Assembly: GCA_963971405.1 (NCBI GenBank)
Contig: OZ020485.1
Location: 6,572,001 to 6,636,000, forward strand
Direction of reading: 5' to 3'
Source of the DNA: Psococerastis gibbosa
Lineage: Eukaryota; Arthropoda; Insecta; Psocodea; Psocidae
Length of the DNA stretch: 64,000 nucleotides
Both the position numbers and the translations under genes were made by a program. Positions within the stretch are counted from its first letter, which is position 1. Each line of letters starts with the position of its first letter. A model generated the notes under the pieces. The model searched no databases, had not been told where the DNA came from, and was given only the letters and a program-made list of their open reading frames with translations. Below, one piece after another: positions 20,285 to 32,394 of this stretch.

Positions 20285-21672
20285 AATAAATTGAAGATAC
20301 ATAGCTTTATGCTCCAACAATATAATTTTTTTTATTAATATGAAATCCCATGTTGTATCCTTATGGATGACTTTACCGTCAACAACCACTGAAAAAAGAA
20401 AAAAAAACAATATATATATATTTGGTTAATAACGTATTTATCATATTGTATGTTTTATTACTATTAATGCAAGTGGTTAGGGCTATGAAATGAGATCAGA
20501 AAGTAACCGGATAATACTCACTGTTATTAATGTGTTGATAACATTGCCCGTTGATGGACAATTTTACATTTGGTCCATGCATCAGTCCGGTCGGGATAGC
20601 TCTTATCGGCAAAACATTAATTTCATTTTGCACATTTAACAATTTTTTAATTTTTTTAAGAGCTGATAATGAAGCATTGTTATTTTTGAAATATTTTGTA
20701 TTGCTAGAATTTCTAGTTAATAATATTAGGTCGCCAAAAAGCTTTTTAGTATGTAAATAATTTTGATGTTATAATAGAATTTGAAACAATTCCAGCCGTG
20801 AATATCCGGAATGATAGTGGCTCAGTGATTTTATCTGGAAACCCCCTGATTAAAAATCTGGTTAATGCCATCCCACAAACACCTCCTAACGCAGGATCTA
20901 AGTGAAGGAATCCTATGGCTTCATAATCGGTAATTGAGGTCTCTGGCATTATGTCACCAGGGTTGTTTTGTAAGTAGGCTTATTTTTGCACTTCCTGATT
21001 AGAGATTCAAACATTATGTTTCCATTGAACCTAATAATCATTGAAATACATTTATCAGTGCGTCGAACTATTTTGCCGTCGAGGTAACGATATTTCAGTT
21101 TTCTGTGAAGGGATTCTAAGAACATATTGGTTTCCGCTTTCCGAAAACATAGCCCCCACTGGTTAGGCCTTGCAGGATCAGCCTTCAAGCGGTTGACAAG
21201 GAGTGTAAGGCAAGAGTTAAACTCCTCATCATTTAACGCCATAAGTGTGCGGCAAGCCTTAAACACTTTATATTTCGATAATTTTCCTGAATGATATATT
21301 AGTTTCTGCGCCATTTCGGATGGCCAACCAGCTCCTGTTATTATCGACGAGTCCTTTGTTGTTAGTTCTTGGCCTTCCTCCCACGACCGTTACGACATTC
21401 AGCCGAAGCAATTTCTGAGGCCTGCTTTTGTCTCTATGGTCTTGTCCTATGGTTCCCCAAAGACTCACCTTTAAGGGGGTAGGGCGGAGGTGGGGTAGCC
21501 CTTCCACCTCACCAAGTATTAAGTATTCTCTGATACCGTCCCGGGTGCGCTCGCCTACAATCTCCTTGACTTCAATGTGTTCCTCCATTTCCTTAAAAAA
21601 AACACACATTATCTTATTACATATCCCGATGAGCCCGTAGCAAATTTGCAACCGACGTTGAAAGCCATTGGT
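20285..21672 (-). repeat. Composite unit, diverged copy D
   Basis: Related to copies A-C over nearly its whole length but more diverged. It has an extra segment of about 65 bp (20562-20622, including CAGTCCGGTCGGGATAGC) that A and B lack, and it lacks the TOPRIM DYD part. Its MULE-like frame (21314-20949) is intact, while a 7-bp duplication (AAGTATT) breaks its chromodomain frame. The mariner target site is empty here. Confidence 0.85.
20949..21314 (-). pseudogene. MULE-like segment, uninterrupted frame in copy D
   Basis: This 121-codon frame joins what is split in copies A-C: KACRTLMALNDEEF, then PNQWGLCFRKAE, TNMFLESLHRKLKYRYLDGK and VRRTDKCISMI. The order W-x-x-C-(F/Y)-R, N-M-x-x-E-x-(F/L)-H, then a Y-L-x-G-K and R-R-x-D block resembles a MULE-like C-terminal region. 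The upstream catalytic part is not visible, so this is a fragment. Confidence 0.5.
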
Positions 21673-21696
21673 TCAGCTCGCTACTGCCGTGAGGGG

Positions 21697-22597
21697 ACAC
21701 TCCAAATACCACTAATTGGGACCTTCTATAGATTAGAGTATTCAGAGTGGACTTATGAGAGGGGAATTATATATAAACATATAGGATGGTACCAAATACC
21801 TTATATTATATTAATACACTTAACATTAATACCACATAATAACTTAGGGACAACTTAAGCACTTAAGGGACAAGGGACAACATAATGAATTGGGGGGGGG
21901 ACTTAGTTACATAAGGGCTACATGATAACGTACTTACTCATACATCCATAGGAGCTTACTCCTACTTGCACCGTGTATCAACTCACATGGTGAATCAGTT
22001 CTGTCTCACTAGACTCTATCGACTCTAACTACTCTTGCCAACGGCCTTACCATGTTGATTCCATTAGAGCAGAGCATGTTTCAAACTGCGGCAACTCGGT
22101 AGTGTGCACAGCGTTGGCAGGGAAACATGGTGGGACATGATAACGCGCTTAGGCACTATAAGTCGAGTCCTGGTCACCTCCGATTTAATCGTGTGACTTG
22201 ACCATGTTCCCCAAGTGGTTCGGAATCCACTATAATCAGGAGGTCCACCCTGTTAGTCAGCTCCCCTTTCCCCGAGGTGAAAGAGTCTGCCCTTAGGGTG
22301 CCTCAAGTTAACAAACAGACTCACTCCCCCCGTCAGGCTGACAGGGTTGCTTAAAGCAGAAATGCTGAAAGCAGGCGTTAGAAACTAACTAACGACTCTA
22401 ACTACTCTATCCATAGTCTCCAAACTCTCTATACTCTCTACTTCTTCGAACCCAAGGTTCGTGATTTATACATTATGGCTAAGGACATACGTGACGACCG
22501 ATATAACATTTACACAACAGAGGTTTGCCGTCTGTCCTCAGCCCTGAGCCTAGGCCAAGAAGAGCGTATGCTCTTGTGTTAGGCCTAGGGCGTAACA
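21697..22597 (-). repeat. 3' LTR, interrupted by a SINE
   Basis: Downstream LTR on the minus strand. It aligns to the other LTR throughout except for the insertion at 22036-22392. The direct repeat CGACTCTAACTACTCT flanks that insertion. Confidence 0.85.
22036..22392 (+). mobile_element. SINE-like insertion with a 5S rRNA-like head
   Basis: A 357-bp insertion with a 16-bp target duplication (22020-22035 and 22393-22408); the other LTR shows the empty site. It begins GCCAACGGCCTTACCATGTT, nearly identical to the 5' end of arthropod 5S rRNA as I recall it. About 75 nt later AGCGTTGGC could re-form 5S helix I with GCCAACG. The interior between is not 5S-like. It ends in AAACTAACTAA. A part around 22160-22250 is also found at about 40310-40440. 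Confidence 0.7.
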
Positions 22598-23657
22598 CCC
22601 ACCACCCTCACAGAGTTGAAAAAACTCATCGTGATGGGGTTTTTTCATAAAGACAGATTCGATCGTATTAAAACACAATACAGTAAGTTATCATGGGACA
22701 CAATATTAGCAGATCATAGAAAATAGAGGGACAAACAACTTTACAACATTGGTACAACAAACACAACAAAACAAAATATAAAAAGATAGATGTGCGTGTG
22801 TGTGTGTGCCCGAGATGGCTGGGAAGTGATGCTTAGACTTGTAGGGGACTCGACGTGTAGGCGACTGGACTCGAAACAGGCGCGAAGAGAGCTCGAAATG
22901 GGACGATTGGAGGAGGGTAGACCAGCGGAAGACTTCGTGAAGACTCAAGGGGACATTGACCAGTGGGAAACTCGATGTGGACTCAGGAGAAATGGAGCAG
23001 TGGAGGACTCGATATGAAGACTCAAAAGTAAACGGACTAATGGTGCTTGGCCCGATGCATGGTTACATGGACGGGAATGGGTCGACTCATGGTGCGTGGA
23101 TCTGGAGGTTGATCAGCAAGCAAAGCATTGCCTGGTGTGGCGGATTTTATGTGGCACCGCCTGGTACATGGTTGTGGCACGAATATTCAGCATGGAGGCG
23201 ACTTTGATGTAGGACGCCTGGGGTCGTGGAGCTCAATGATCGACTTGTATATGTACGATGCAAATGGCCAGATCGAGTAGAATGTACACTTTGACTGCAT
23301 GGTCTCAGGACTGACTGGTCTCGGGAATAACTGGTCGAAGAGAACATGGGCTGGGAGGACGTTGGGTGGCTGGTCGTGGTGTTGAACTGGACGAGACGTG
23401 ACGTCGGTGGGTAGGGGCACATCTCGGGCTATAACTTAGACTGAACAATCTTAGAAACATAGCCATACTTACAGTTTATAATTACATTTTTTTTTCTTTT
23501 GAATATACAAATCAATTCTTAAATTTAAACTTAATTGCTACACTTAGGGTTGAGGAAAACGTCTTTACATAGACTAATAACATTTAAATTGTAGGGACTA
23601 TGGACTGAAATACTTGTCTGGGGGTTTTATGAGGCAAATGTATAGAAAAGTAGTATT

Positions 23658-24186
23658 TCAGACCATACTGATGAGAGATGGTAGAGAATCACGAATTCTC
23701 TGAGCCGTCCAAATTCCGGTCATGTTTGCACCAGTAAATCCATTTTGAACGTAGATGAAGGGAGGTGTCAGGCAATAAAAATGCTCCACATGTGGCTTTA
23801 TTACAGCCAAAGACGCCATCAGTAGTGGTAAGTTGTTAAAATTGCCATTGGCAAATTCATCAACAATCATTCTCTGGGTTTCAGAGATGAGTTGTCTTTT
23901 TAAGGAGTCAACGTGCCTTTTCTTTATTGCAGCCCAGGTGTCGACATTAAGTCTCCCCCTTTCCCCATGTGTCATGTTGTATAACTTTTTTAGCTGTTGA
24001 ATGTGTATAAGAGGACCTAGAGCCAAATTCCTTGACTTTTTCAACTTATTCGCTATGGACTTCCCTTCAGCATAAATTTCAGTCCATGGTGGCAGCCCCA
24101 GCTCTTTTGAAACGGCATTTTTATGGTACAAAATTTCCTCCTTTGCCTTCATAGCATTCTGCAGTACAAAGAGAATCGGAAATAGT
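23658..24186 (-). CDS. Unrecognised exon inside the LTR element
   Basis: The minus strand shows a pyrimidine-rich acceptor (TTTGTACTGCAG) followed by an open frame with AMKAKEEILYHKNAVSKELG, then KKLYNMTHGERGRLNVDTW and a C-terminal IKPHVEHFYCLTPPF. It runs about 170 codons to a stop. Composition is protein-like and evenly mixed. It lies just inside the upstream LTR, where gag would be, but no zinc knuckle or gag motif is visible. It may be a captured host exon. I do not recognise the family. Confidence 0.45.
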
Positions 24187-24223
24187 TTCCTCGGATTCAA
24201 TAAAATTCAAAAAAAAACTTGTC

Positions 24224-24763
24224 ACACTCCAAATACCACTAATTGGGACCTTCTATAGATTAGAGTATTCAGAGTGGACTTATGAGAGGGGAATTATATA
24301 TAAACATATAGGATGGTACCAAATACCTTATATTATATTAATACACTTAACATTAATACCACATAATAACTTAGGGACAACTTAAGCACTTAAGGGACAA
24401 GGGACAACATAATGAATTGGGGGGGGGGGACTTAGTTACATAAGGGCTACATGATAACGTACTTACTCATACATCCATAGGAGCTTACTCCTACTTGCAC
24501 CGTGTATCAACTCACATGGTGAATCAGTTCTGTCTCACTAGACTCTATCGACTCTAACTACTCTATCCATAGTCTCCAAACTCTCTCAAACTCTCTATAC
24601 TCTCTACTTCTTCGAACCCAAGGTTCGTGATTTATACATTATGGCTAAGGACATACGTGACGACCAATATAACATTTACACAACAGAGGTTTGCCGTCTG
24701 TCCTCAGCCCTGAGCCTAGGCCAAGAAGAGCGTATGCTCTTGTGTTAGGCCTAGGGCGTAACA
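24224..24763 (-). repeat. 5' LTR (uninterrupted)
   Basis: Upstream LTR on the minus strand, 540 bp, carrying the empty SINE target site. It has a short extra repeat (ACTCTCTCAA) relative to the other LTR. Confidence 0.85.
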
Positions 24764-24779
24764 GGGACATGGGATTGTA

Positions 24780-25730
24780 CTGACATTGGTTGAGACTTGC
24801 AATTTTGTTGAATTGTTTGGGGTGGCTTCGGTGGATTACCGAATTGACACCATTTGCTTTTCGAACATTAATCTGGAAGCTTTGGTACCATTTATATTGA
24901 TAGCCTTCATCATGCGCTCGTTGTTTGGGTAACCACAGTAATTTTTTATAGAACGCTCTCTCTTGGATCATTCCCCAATGACTCACCTTTAAGGGGATTT
25001 ATACGTAATCTTGATAGTTTTGCTCTTATGGGGTACTAGATCTCGTGCTCGTACCCGCTCTTCGTCATCATTTATATAAAAGGCAATGCTGTTTTTTATT
25101 CATTTATTTATTCGTAAACTAGTCCTTTTTAGCTGGAGCGCTATTAGCATTATGCAGGTGCTGTTCCCAACTGACCTGAACCTGAACTCCGTTTTGGTAA
25201 TGTGTAGCGTTAGTAGGTTCGTGTGCAGCCAGGCCAGTCTTTGAATTTGCGTACTGCGGTGATTGGATGTATTTCCGGATTTGCATGGCCTTCCGGGCCT
25301 GGCGTCGTCCTGGACTGTAGGGTGGGTGAGACACCATTTTCCAATTTGCACGTGGAGCCAAGGTGCCAATAACAATATAAGAACTAAAAATTTAAAGTAG
25401 TAATATGTATAAGTACAGATCCATTTGGTATACAGATGGTAATGTAATGTATTGTCACGTTATAGGATTAATTCTTTACTCCTACAACAAAGTTAGTTAA
25501 ACATTGATAAACTAATAATCACTTAGGTTGCGATTAATTAAACGAAATGTTTGTAATAGAAGAAATGGCTAGACAAAGTATTTTAGGACAAGTCATGACT
25601 TTTAATTACCACCTACCTCGTTTTGAACATTGGTATTTGCCATATTCTCAATTTTTTTTTAAATGTCGATATCCTTTTTTCGGCGTTTATGCTTATTATT
25701 TCAACGTGCGATTGTACTTTTCGGAACCAC
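24780..25730. other. No confirmed gene; fragments of the composite unit
   Basis: A short match to the composite unit occurs at about 24962-24998 (GGATCATTCCCCAATGACTC), including its donor-like ACTCACCTTT. The minus-strand frame at 24986-24645 and two at 25375-25100 have no recognisable motifs. Confidence 0.4.
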
Positions 25731-26328
25731 TTCCTTATGTCATCTTCCTTGACGCGCGCTCAGGTTGCTGTCCACTTTTCAGTAGTTCTGAAGGCAATAT
25801 TGTGCCGTTTAAAAAAAGCTCGATCCATTTTTTGCCCGGTCGCCCATCCTTGAATTTTGTTTTTAGATTTAAACTATCCACTATCTTCTTCACCGAGCCA
25901 GTGAGGTCCAAGGACCTAACTGGAAATCCCCTTGCCGCCATTGCTTTGACCCAATTGGCCAGCATTTCCTCATTTTTCCTCCCGATTTGGCATTCTGGGC
26001 CCATTCTGCAATAAAACATCACTTTGTTTACACATAGTTCAGTCAGCACACATAGGTAGGTACTGTCGCCCAACTCCTACCTCGTTATGGGGCTACCTAA
26101 ATAGATAGGTTGGTACCTCTGGGAACTTCACGAGACAAGTGATTATTACCTTTTTCGTTTTGAGGTGTTGTCTTTCAGCCTAAGCTGCAATGTTGCTCTG
26201 GGTACATTGAATTTGTGGCACGCCTTCAGAACATTTAATTTCTTCCTATTCACTTCTTCAATTGCCATTGCCATGTCCTCTTCTTTCCAAGGCATTCGGG
26301 GCCTTTTCTTTTTCGGTGCAGGCACCAT
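25640..26328 (-). pseudogene. Pogo-type transposase N-terminus, spliced and frameshifted
   Basis: Exon 1 is 26328-26150 and encodes a psq-type helix-turn-helix: MPWKEEDMAMAIEEVNRKKL, then KACHKFNVPRATLQLRLKD. Its donor GTAATA is at 26149. An acceptor TTTTATTGCAG ends at 26006, and exon 2 continues in phase with MGPECQIGRKNEEMLANW, then GFPVRSLDL, TKFKDGRPGKKW, a Tc5/CENP-B-type helix-turn-helix. Near 25752 the frame breaks, and the +1 frame resumes with DDIRKWF. This matches pogo/Tigger transposases, but the DDE nuclease is not found. It is either a relic or an N-terminal fragment. Confidence 0.8.
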
Positions 26329-26767
26329 GGTTCTAAAACATAATCTGCGTGATTAGGGAAAGAGGAGATTTTTTGCCATGCACTGGATTACCATTGAACC
26401 CAGTAGATGGCAATTTCTGCCATCCACTAGGTTTTGGTTAATTTTCGGCTCCAGTAGATGTCACAGGGTTCCTAGCCTTTGTTTTAACAAATACAAGACA
26501 AAAATGTCCATAAAGCACAAATTTAGAGTAGTATCTGACGATAATTTCATATTTCAAATAAATCGGATAAAGTATGCCAGCCAGGTGAACGGATAAAAAA
26601 AACATTCACCTTATCAGCGCTGATAACAATGGCGGAAATACTCACCGGCTCTCAGTTTATAATTTTTTGCAACTCAACTGCACTTTAGATAGTTTACAAA
26701 CTATTATTTAAATGGAAGCGTGTCTTCTGCTTGAGGATTACGTTTTACTGCTTTACGATTACGACAT

Positions 26768-26975
26768 CAGAAAGTAACCGGATAATACTCACTGTTATTA
26801 ATGTGTTGATAATATTGCCCGTTGATGGACAATTTTACATTTTGTCCATGCATAAGTCCGGTCGGGATAGCTCTTAATCGGCAAAACATTAATTTCATTT
26901 TGCACATTTAACAATTTTTTAATTTTTTTAAGAGCGGATAATGAAGCATTGTTATTCTTGAAATATTTTCTGCTA
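26768..26975. repeat. Composite-unit fragment (D-type)
   Basis: It matches 20498-20700 of copy D, including the GTCCGGTCGGGATAGCTCTT segment missing from copies A and B. A further trace of the same parent repeat. Confidence 0.75.
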
Positions 26976-27418
26976 GAATAACAAAAATATCTGAAAACAA
27001 TAAATGGATACACTGTAAACATTATAACAAATTCATAAACTACAAGCCGACTTGTTACCAATTCCCAGGGACATACGGCTTAGGTTCCGGTATATACCAA
27101 TGCAGTTTTTAATAGCCTTTTAATCAGCAGTAATGTTATTGACGTCAAGGAAAGGAATTTATAACAAGTTAACTTGCATATACTGTACTTAATAAATATC
27201 CTACGTCTAGTCAATCCTTTCCGTTCCTTTTTGACCAGTGTTACATTTATAAGCTGGGCTTGGCCTTAACCGTGATACAATGAGTCAAGCATTTGTAAGG
27301 GCGGTCTTACTGACACACCTTTTACACCGCCTGATTAAGTTTACCTTCAGGAATTAGGGTAGAGAGAGTTTAAATATCGCGTTATTGTAACAGCATCTGC
27401 TCAGCTAACGGAACGATA

Positions 27419-27985
27419 AAATGAAGAAATGGCAGAGAGCTTCGCATTTTTTTAACCTCTTTGAAAATTATCCATGCGTTAGCTACTGCGGTGAGCAGGA
27501 ATTTCATAAATACTTTTTTCCACCACTTTTTAGATTTCCGATCAAAATCATAGAGTCCCACGATTTGGTCTGACTAATCTACGCTGCCCATATTTTTGTT
27601 GTAAAATGCCAACATTTCAGGACAAAGTATATCTTTTTTTCTCCAGTTTTCATATTTCGCAAGACAGTAGTTGTTTCATTGCCAAAACAATTGCTCAGGC
27701 AGAGTAGTTGGTGTCCTTCCAATGGACTGCGGTTGTATTGCTTGGGTTTTGAAGGAACTGGCAGTCTCCACGTTCTTTCAGCTTCTTATGAAATATTGGT
27801 AAGCACTTTCTATTCGACATGCAAGTACCAATAGCTGGGTATTTCAAATTGTCAAAAAGGCCTACTGACGTGAAAAATCTGTCACAAATAAGGTTTACTG
27901 TCCCAGGGGCCTCAATGGACTCACAAAGACCCTCTACTACCCTTTTTTAATTTTTGTGATAAGTCAATTCTCCATTGGATCCCAT
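27419..27985 (-). pseudogene. piggyBac-type transposase relic
   Basis: The minus strand reads GTVNLICDRFFTSVGLFDNL with the catalytic Asp of the DRFFTS block. After a frameshift near 27699 it continues CFGNETTTVLRNMKTG, then NKNMGSVD, a TAG at 27576-27574, then SDQIVGLYDFDRKSKKWW and FLLTAVANAWIIFKE. The order and spacing match the DDE_Tnp_1_7 domain of piggyBac. Upstream sequence to about 28150 may be the degraded N-terminal half. At least one frameshift and one stop make it inactive. It has no long open frame and is easily missed. Confidence 0.85.
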
Positions 27986-28565
27986 TGTTGCTATAATCCT
28001 ATTTCGATCTTAAAAATGCATTTTGTCCACCATGTCTTTTATTTGTTTCTTCGCTTCTAAAATATTTAAAGCATCTCTTTAGTGTTTAGGTTTCATTCCA
28101 ACAACGGAACATATTATTTTATCAGTAAAGTAGGTACTGCCGTAGAGATAGAATGAATAAAATTTATGTATGTATGTAAAAGCGATTTTTCACTTAAAAC
28201 TGTAAATGCAGAAGAAGCAAAAAACTTCTAAAATCTAAATTCTTCATTGTGGGATATATTTAATTAATATTCTTTGTTACTATTGAATCGCATTACCGTA
28301 TGTACTGTGTGTATTGATACTGTGTTTGTAATATATCGTATATAACAACTAACCTGTGTACTACCTATTACTGAATCACCCATAACCTTTCAGCATGTAT
28401 ATATAGACCTTTATACAAATGTCTAAAACTAGGGCAGGTTTCAAAATAATATTGACCAGGAATGGCCGTGCTTTTTTGACGAAATCAATTATTTCCTCGT
28501 TCCACAGCCGTCAGTAAAAAATGCATAGTACATTCAAGCCTTGTCGAAAAGCAGTTTTTTAAGAC

Positions 28566-29946
28566 ATTAAATTATAGTAGAATGAAACCCATTGAAAATG
28601 GAAGATAATATGACAGACATTAGAGGAAAAATAAATTACGGGCGATCTGAGTTCGGGAGAAGGTAGGGGTGGGTTTTTAAGGGTGAATACGGTATATCTT
28701 AATTTCCGGCAAAAGCACATGTCCTATGGAAAAACGTAAAATAGCAAAACGGTAGGTAATAAGAAGATGTACAACTTTGGTGATTACACTTCTTTCACAT
28801 AACCTCGAATTTTATGAGAAAAATGCCAAAAACCATGGTTTTGGTTTTTTATTTTTAACTTTTACAAAAAAAAAAAAAACATTTACGTGAAATTCGGTGA
28901 AAACTCACCTTTCTATGTTTTAAATACACTGTGATTTTTTTGATTTAGAATATTAATTTTTTCAACCTAATTTTGACTATATATGGAAAAAGCACCCTAA
29001 TTTTCCATCGAAAAATCTCATTTAAAAAAGAAAATTAGTTGGGCTTTTTCTCTCTATTTTCCGATGGTATGAAGAACAATATGCAAAATTTTCTTAAAAA
29101 ACGCAAAAAACGAAATCGAAAAATGATGTTAATATTTAAAATATAGTCCGGTCAATTTACGTAGTTTAGTAGGCCCTATATTTATATGTCATTCAGCTCT
29201 AAAATAAAAATAGTAATATTTTCGTTCTTAAATAGTATGTTTAACGTTACATAACCTTAAAAAAATAAAATCGAATGATATTTTAGTATAATATTAGATG
29301 CGAGTTATTATAATTTTCGAAGACTAAATTGACCGGACTATGTTTTAAATATTAGAGACTTCATTTTTCTATTTGGTTTTTGCTTTTTGTAAGAAAATTT
29401 TGCACAGTAGTGTATATTGTTCTTTATACCATCGGAAAGTAGAGATTTCAATGAACAAAAAGCACACCTATATTTAAAAAAAAAAAAATCGATATTTTGA
29501 CGTGGGATTTTTCGTTTGAAAATTATGGTGTTTTTTTTAATATATAGTCAAATTTAGTTGGAAAAAATTGATATTTTAAATTAAAAAAATTACAGTGTAT
29601 GTAAAACAAAACAATAAGTTTCCCCCAATTTGCATGTAAAAAATGTTTTTTTGTAACAAAGGTAAAAATAAAAAACAAAACCTTGATTTTTGCCATTTTT
29701 CATATAAAATTTGAGGTTATGTGAAAAAAGTGTAATCATTAAAGTTGTACATCTTATTACCTACCTTTTTGCTATTGACGTATTTCCATAGGACTCATAC
29801 TTCTGCCAGAAATGAAGTTGTACCGTATTCACCCTTAAAAAACCCCTACCTACTCCCGAACTCAGATCGCCCGTAATTTATTTTTCCTTTAATGTATGTC
29901 AAATTATCTTCCATTTCCAATGGGTTTCATTCTACTTTAATTAATT
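28566..29946. repeat. Large foldback (palindromic) repeat
   Basis: Arms of about 600 bp (28566-29160 and 29322-29946) are reverse complements with moderate divergence, around a ~160-bp loop. The outer ends both read TAGAATGAAACCCATTG. Internal landmarks such as ACGGGCGATCTGAGTTCGGG and AGTCCGGTCAATTTA occur once in each arm. No coding frame. Arm divergence shows it is old. Confidence 0.88.
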
Positions 29947-30179
29947 GTTTTATTTAACCATTTTTCATGCGATCTACCCTGGGCTATTTACCGGGGTTCT
30001 CAGAAGTAATTTACAATAATTCTCAATTTCAATTTCCTTCCGACATTTTGTATCAATGTTTCATAACTGGAACGAGAAATTAACGAATTTTGTTAAAAAC
30101 CTCGGCCATTTCTTTTTTACACACAATAATTTGAGACCTCTTTGAGATATCTTGTCGGTATTACTGTAGAGAATTTTTA

Positions 30180-30720
30180 GGAAAAAAGAGGATACAGAAA
30201 CAACTGGACTGGACTTGGCGGGATCACTTTTAGTCTAAGATCCGAAGTAAGATCGACCTTCACCGATCTGGTTATTGGATGAAAATGGTTTTATAAGCAA
30301 TTTAGTAGGCTAAAGATCATAAAAATAATGGGTTGCCTGGAAAAATCCTGACCAGGCTACCCTTTATTCAAAATTCAAAAATCACTTTTTTGTCGAATTT
30401 TCACCGATGTGTTTATCGAAAAAAAAAAATAAGTATAAGTAATATCTTATAAGTACTAAGTCAATAGAGTATGAAAACGTAGGGTTGCCTATATTTTTCT
30501 TGGCCATACATAGGGTTGCCAGGGTTTAAACAGGTACTAAAAATATAGGTATCTTCACCTACTTGTTTATTGGATGAATTCAACATATAAATAAGCGCCG
30601 TTTTATTGCGAATACGATGACGTAGGGTTGCCTGCATAAATCCTGGCCAGAATGAGGGTTGCCGAATTTTAAAAAATGAAATTTTAATGCGAAGGTGACC
30701 GTATGACAAAGAGATCCGGG
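30180..30720. repeat. Degenerate tandem units of about 190 bp
   Basis: Three loosely similar blocks share the motifs ATTGGATGAA, GGGTTGCCT and TCCTGGCCAG (or TCCTGACCAG). Divergence is high. No coding. Confidence 0.45.
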
Positions 30721-30927
30721 AATATGTCTCGTATGATAGGTGAAGACACAGTTTTCTAGCTGCTAGTGGCTGAATTCCTGGAAGTAATTAATAAATATCA
30801 CTTCCAGCATTCTGCAATGAGAGGTCGGTAGAAACCCCGCCAAAGGCATAAAGCAAACAATGTTATATCTTGTGTACGGGCAAACTGGGCATGTTATTTA
30901 GGACATGTAGGGTTAGTGGAATAGTCC

Positions 30928-30966
30928 CCCCCCCCCCCCGAAAAAAATCCTGGCTACGGCCTTGCT
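30928..30966. repeat. G-tract hAT-type end fragment
   Basis: A C-run followed by GAAAAAAATCCTGGCTACGG and CCTTG, identical in form to the right end of the full copies. No other end seen. Confidence 0.6.
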
Positions 30967-30969
30967 TGA

Positions 30970-32390
30970 GATGCGCGGCAAACCGCTTGCTATAAAAAGA
31001 CCCTTAGGTATAGGATGATAGTGTAGGAGACAGGAAAGGAACGAACGTGCAGGTACTGTTCGAAATAAGCCAAGCTTTAAATTTGGCGCGAAAGGCACCC
31101 TGTGTGTTGATTATATAACTATTTATATTCTGCGCTCTGTCGTATGCATGGACATATTAACGTAATGTATATAAAAATAAATCATCCTTGGTCGTTGAGG
31201 CGTGCTACCTTTTTTTTTTAGATAAAAGATAGAAAGGGTGCTTCTATAAACTGGTAATTTGAAAGGAAAGATTGCACTTGTGGTGTACTAGAGACTTGCA
31301 GGCGACCTGGCGCGGAGGCTTTAAGCTTGGGGTACGTACAGGTAAGCAATTTTGGTAGAGATTAGGTGAATGTTAAAAATACGTAATTAAAGTAACTTAT
31401 CAAAATTGGAAAAAAACCCAAAGACATGAGGACTCTCTGACGTTCGGTAGCGGACTGATTGGGCCAAATCGGATGCAGGTTCAATCAGAATGACAGAATA
31501 GAGCATGCTTTCCTCTAAATGAAGGTCGTAGGTCGCTTCAGAGTGTGAAGAACTACCTGCACTACACATCGCTTTCAAATCGTGTCTCTTTCATGTCGAA
31601 CAGGCAGAAATCGCGTATGTGTGAAGCTAGCCTTTAGCGATTTCGTCGTAGAAATAGTGATTTGAAACATTAACTAAGTTAGTTGTCATAAATACCTACC
31701 TACCTACCAATTAACAATTTTGTAATGATCTATAATAAACACCCTTTTGGCGCCCCTTTTGTGCGCATGCGCTGGGAGGCGGCGACGCCTGTGTGTTTTT
31801 TGATCTATGGTATGAAGGCTTGATGTTTGAATTATAATCTTTTCTTTTATGTTAAATCTGCATTAATTATTAAGCGGAAGCTGTTACACATTTGATAGTC
31901 AAAGTTCCGGAGTTTAAAAATATAGCCTAAGAGTAAAACGTATGCTATGATCAAAATCCAATTCATATACTGCTTGCATTTAGGCTAATAATAACGTTTA
32001 AGGACTATGAAAAGCTATTGATACAAAATGAGTGTTGGAGGCAAGAAGGGATGCACTCGAAAATGTATGTGAAAAAGATACAACTATTCATGAAGGGGGG
32101 GGGGGGAGAGTCCATTGCGCCAGCACATGCCCAGTAACTCAGTAAGTCAGTAACAAGGAGTCACCCCTAGAGGCTAAAGCGGCCTAGCGCCTTACGCCTA
32201 CCCCCTAGGGCCTAGAGGCTAGATGAATAACTCACCCCAGCAGGCAGCAGCACTCATGTGTTTGTCTATACTCTAGTCTGTACCCAGGGTGTTATATATT
32301 ATTTCATCTTGGACTTGGAGGGACCCAAGTCCTAACATGCGGTGTTCTGCCCCCCTCTACTTCTCAATTGCGCGGCACTAGATCTTTCTC
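30970..32390. other. No gene seen
   Basis: AT-rich with a G-run near 32096-32106. No domain-bearing frame or clear repeat boundary. Confidence 0.4.
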
Positions 32391-32394
32391 CTAA

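Larger units (their letters stand above)
21697..24763 (-). mobile_element. LTR retroelement without a recognisable pol
   Basis: Two direct repeats, 21697-22597 and 24224-24763, share nearly identical sequence once an insertion in the first is removed (about 528 and 540 bp). On the minus strand each starts TGTTACGCCC. The purine run GTGAGGGTGGTGGG lies directly before the downstream copy, as a polypurine tract should. The internal region is only 1626 bp and shows no reverse transcriptase, integrase or protease motifs. It is therefore a non-autonomous LTR element. No clean target duplication was found. Confidence 0.82.

Noticed and set aside
22036-22160. A functional 5S rRNA gene
   Set aside because: Only the 5' end and helix I resemble 5S; the middle lacks the conserved loops and internal promoter.
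24645-24986. Minus-strand 113-codon frame
   Set aside because: It runs into the LTR and no motif supports coding.
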